From: Arcicella aquatica
GTDB taxonomy: Bacteria; Bacteroidota; Bacteroidia; Cytophagales; Spirosomataceae
NCBI RefSeq assembly: GCF_034928825.1
Contig: NZ_JAYFUL010000029.1
Location: forward strand, 1-64,000
Length of the DNA stretch: 64,000 bases
Reading direction: 5' to 3'
The translations under genes were made by a program, and so were the position numbers. Every line of letters starts with the position of its first letter. The first letter of the stretch is position 1. The notes below the pieces were generated by a model. It was not told the origin of the DNA and did no database searches. It saw nothing but the letters and a program-made list of their open reading frames with translations. Below, piece after piece: positions 63,142 through 64,000 of the stretch.

Positions 63142-63957
63142 TTACTCCAAGTACAATTTTTTCAACTTTTTAATATCCTCTTTGTCCAACTCCATTTCCT
63201 TTTCTAGGAAGTTATCCATTGAGCCATACTGTTTGTCTATCGTATTAAAAAAAGTATTGATGTAGTTAGGATTAGCCGCCAACATTGGTTTCATGGCAGC
63301 CATAGCAGCATCATTTTTTGCCATAGCCTGTAGCATTTTTTCGCGAGTATCTTTCCAAAAAACATTCGTAGCGGCATAGTCTGCCACAATGTATTTTTTA
63401 TCAACGCCTAATGCAGAAAGTATCAACGCTGCTCCCATACCAGTACGGTCTTTGCCAGCAGTACAGTGGAACATCAATGATTTATCATTAGGTAATACCA
63501 ACAATTGCTCGAACATTGGCTTATATTTTGCCTTCAAAAAAGTAGTATTCGCATAAAATGAATTCATTAATGAATCACGGTTCAAGATAGCATAATTAAG
63601 ACCAGACTGTACTTTCTCGCTTCCAGCAGGTAGGTTAATATAATTAACACCAGCAGGCAAACGGTCTGGGTTAGATTTCAACTCATCTGGTCCACGTAAA
63701 TCGCACACTGTAGCAAGTTGTAGATTAGTCAAAGTGGTTAAATCATTATCTGTTAATTTACTTACATCTGCCGAACGGAAAATATGTCCCCATTTCACAT
63801 GCTTTTTGTTAGCCGCTGGATAGCCCCCTAAGTCACGAAAATTGCTTCCGCCTTCTAATTTAACCTGACGTTTTGGGTTAAAAACCACAGCACTATCTTG
63901 CGAGAATGACTCTGTTACTACAGTTAATAAGCAAAGTATAAAAAGAATTTTTTTCAT
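63142..63957 (-). CDS. Secreted tyrosine phosphatase (DSP/Y_phosphatase3)
   Basis: A 271-residue exported protein. Signal peptide to about 19 (TESFSQ), then a protein-tyrosine-phosphatase fold: GSNFRDLGGYPA near 37, HIFRSADVSKLTDND, the P-loop HCTAGKDRTGMG with catalytic Cys near 165, and VDKKYIVADYAATN. This is the family related to LipA/IphP-type phosphatases, which act on phosphotyrosine, phosphoinositides or nucleotides. The gene is complete and its leader (to 64000) extends to the window end. Confidence 0.93.
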   Translation of the reverse strand: MKKILFILCLLTVVTESFSQDSAVVFNPKRQVKLEGGSNFRDLGGYPAANKKHVKWGHIFRSADVSKLTDNDLTTLTNLQLATVCDLRGPDELKSNPDRLPAGVNYINLPAGSEKVQSGLNYAILNRDSLMNSFYANTTFLKAKYKPMFEQLLVLPNDKSLMFHCTAGKDRTGMGAALILSALGVDKKYIVADYAATNVFWKDTREKMLQAMAKNDAAMAAMKPMLAANPNYINTFFNTIDKQYGSMDNFLEKEMELDKEDIKKLKKLYLE

Positions 63958-64000
63958 GTTTTGAAATATTGAATTTGATTATTTTTAAAGAAACTAATCT

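Overview
The window reads as chromosomal DNA of an AT-rich member of the Bacteroidota, most likely a Cytophagales relative of Flectobacillus/Arcicella/Emticicia (the genus is inference). Grounds: paired LytS-type kinases with LytTR regulators, an outer-membrane beta-barrel protein with a carboxypeptidase-regulatory N-terminus, DUF5686, DUF2723 and DUF3500 proteins, A-rich leaders instead of strong Shine-Dalgarno sites, and several promoters of the Bacteroidetes type (TTTG, about 19-20 bp, TAnnTTTG). No rRNA, tRNA, CRISPR array or prophage is visible.

Layout. 0-4 kb: secreted GH28 pectinase-like enzyme and a TPR sensor kinase. 3.9-8.2 kb: accessory stretch with small unknown genes, an orphan HigA-type regulator between direct repeats, a membrane-anchored protein with two nuclease-like domains, and a RAYT transposase bracketed by its palindromic REP sequences. 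8.2-15 kb: housekeeping and enzymes (MnmE, SCP2, dienelactone hydrolase, QueG, DOPA-dioxygenase-like, ATP-grasp). 15-17.4 kb: HpaII-type restriction-modification pair. 17.4-19.9 kb: a MITE, a serine hydrolase and a PIN toxin-antitoxin pair between two REP copies. 19.9-26.3 kb: outer-membrane barrel protein and two tandem kinase/LytTR systems. 26.5-29.2 kb: DUF3500 lipoprotein plus HupE/UreJ-like membrane protein. 29.4-40.7 kb: PheS, a large DUF2723 membrane protein, DnaJ/GrpE, divergent alkylation-repair genes alkA and ogt, a THUMP-like methyltransferase with no normal start codon, and a DEAD-box helicase. 40.9-45.9 kb: type I secretion-like operon whose ABC ATPase is degenerate. 46.2-53.5 kb: DUF5686 protein and a divergent Hsp70 carrying a UVR-like motif, with a small GrpE-like gene before it and an unknown membrane protein after it. 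53.7-57.3 kb: secreted beta-propeller and a two-subunit molybdenum hydroxylase. 57.4-60.7 kb: Rpn-family nuclease and a three-gene cassette resembling an Sdp-type peptide system. 61.2-64 kb: Bcr/CflA efflux pump and a secreted tyrosine phosphatase.

The intergenic DNA is unusually rich in structure: at least three palindromic repeat families, a MITE with a second solitary end, two nested inverted-repeat blocks, and tandem palindromes, mostly at gene ends. The best candidates for undescribed systems are the Hsp70-UVR triad (48.8-53.5 kb), the HTTM/SdpB-like cassette (58.5-60.7 kb) and the membrane-anchored double nuclease (5.2-7.1 kb).
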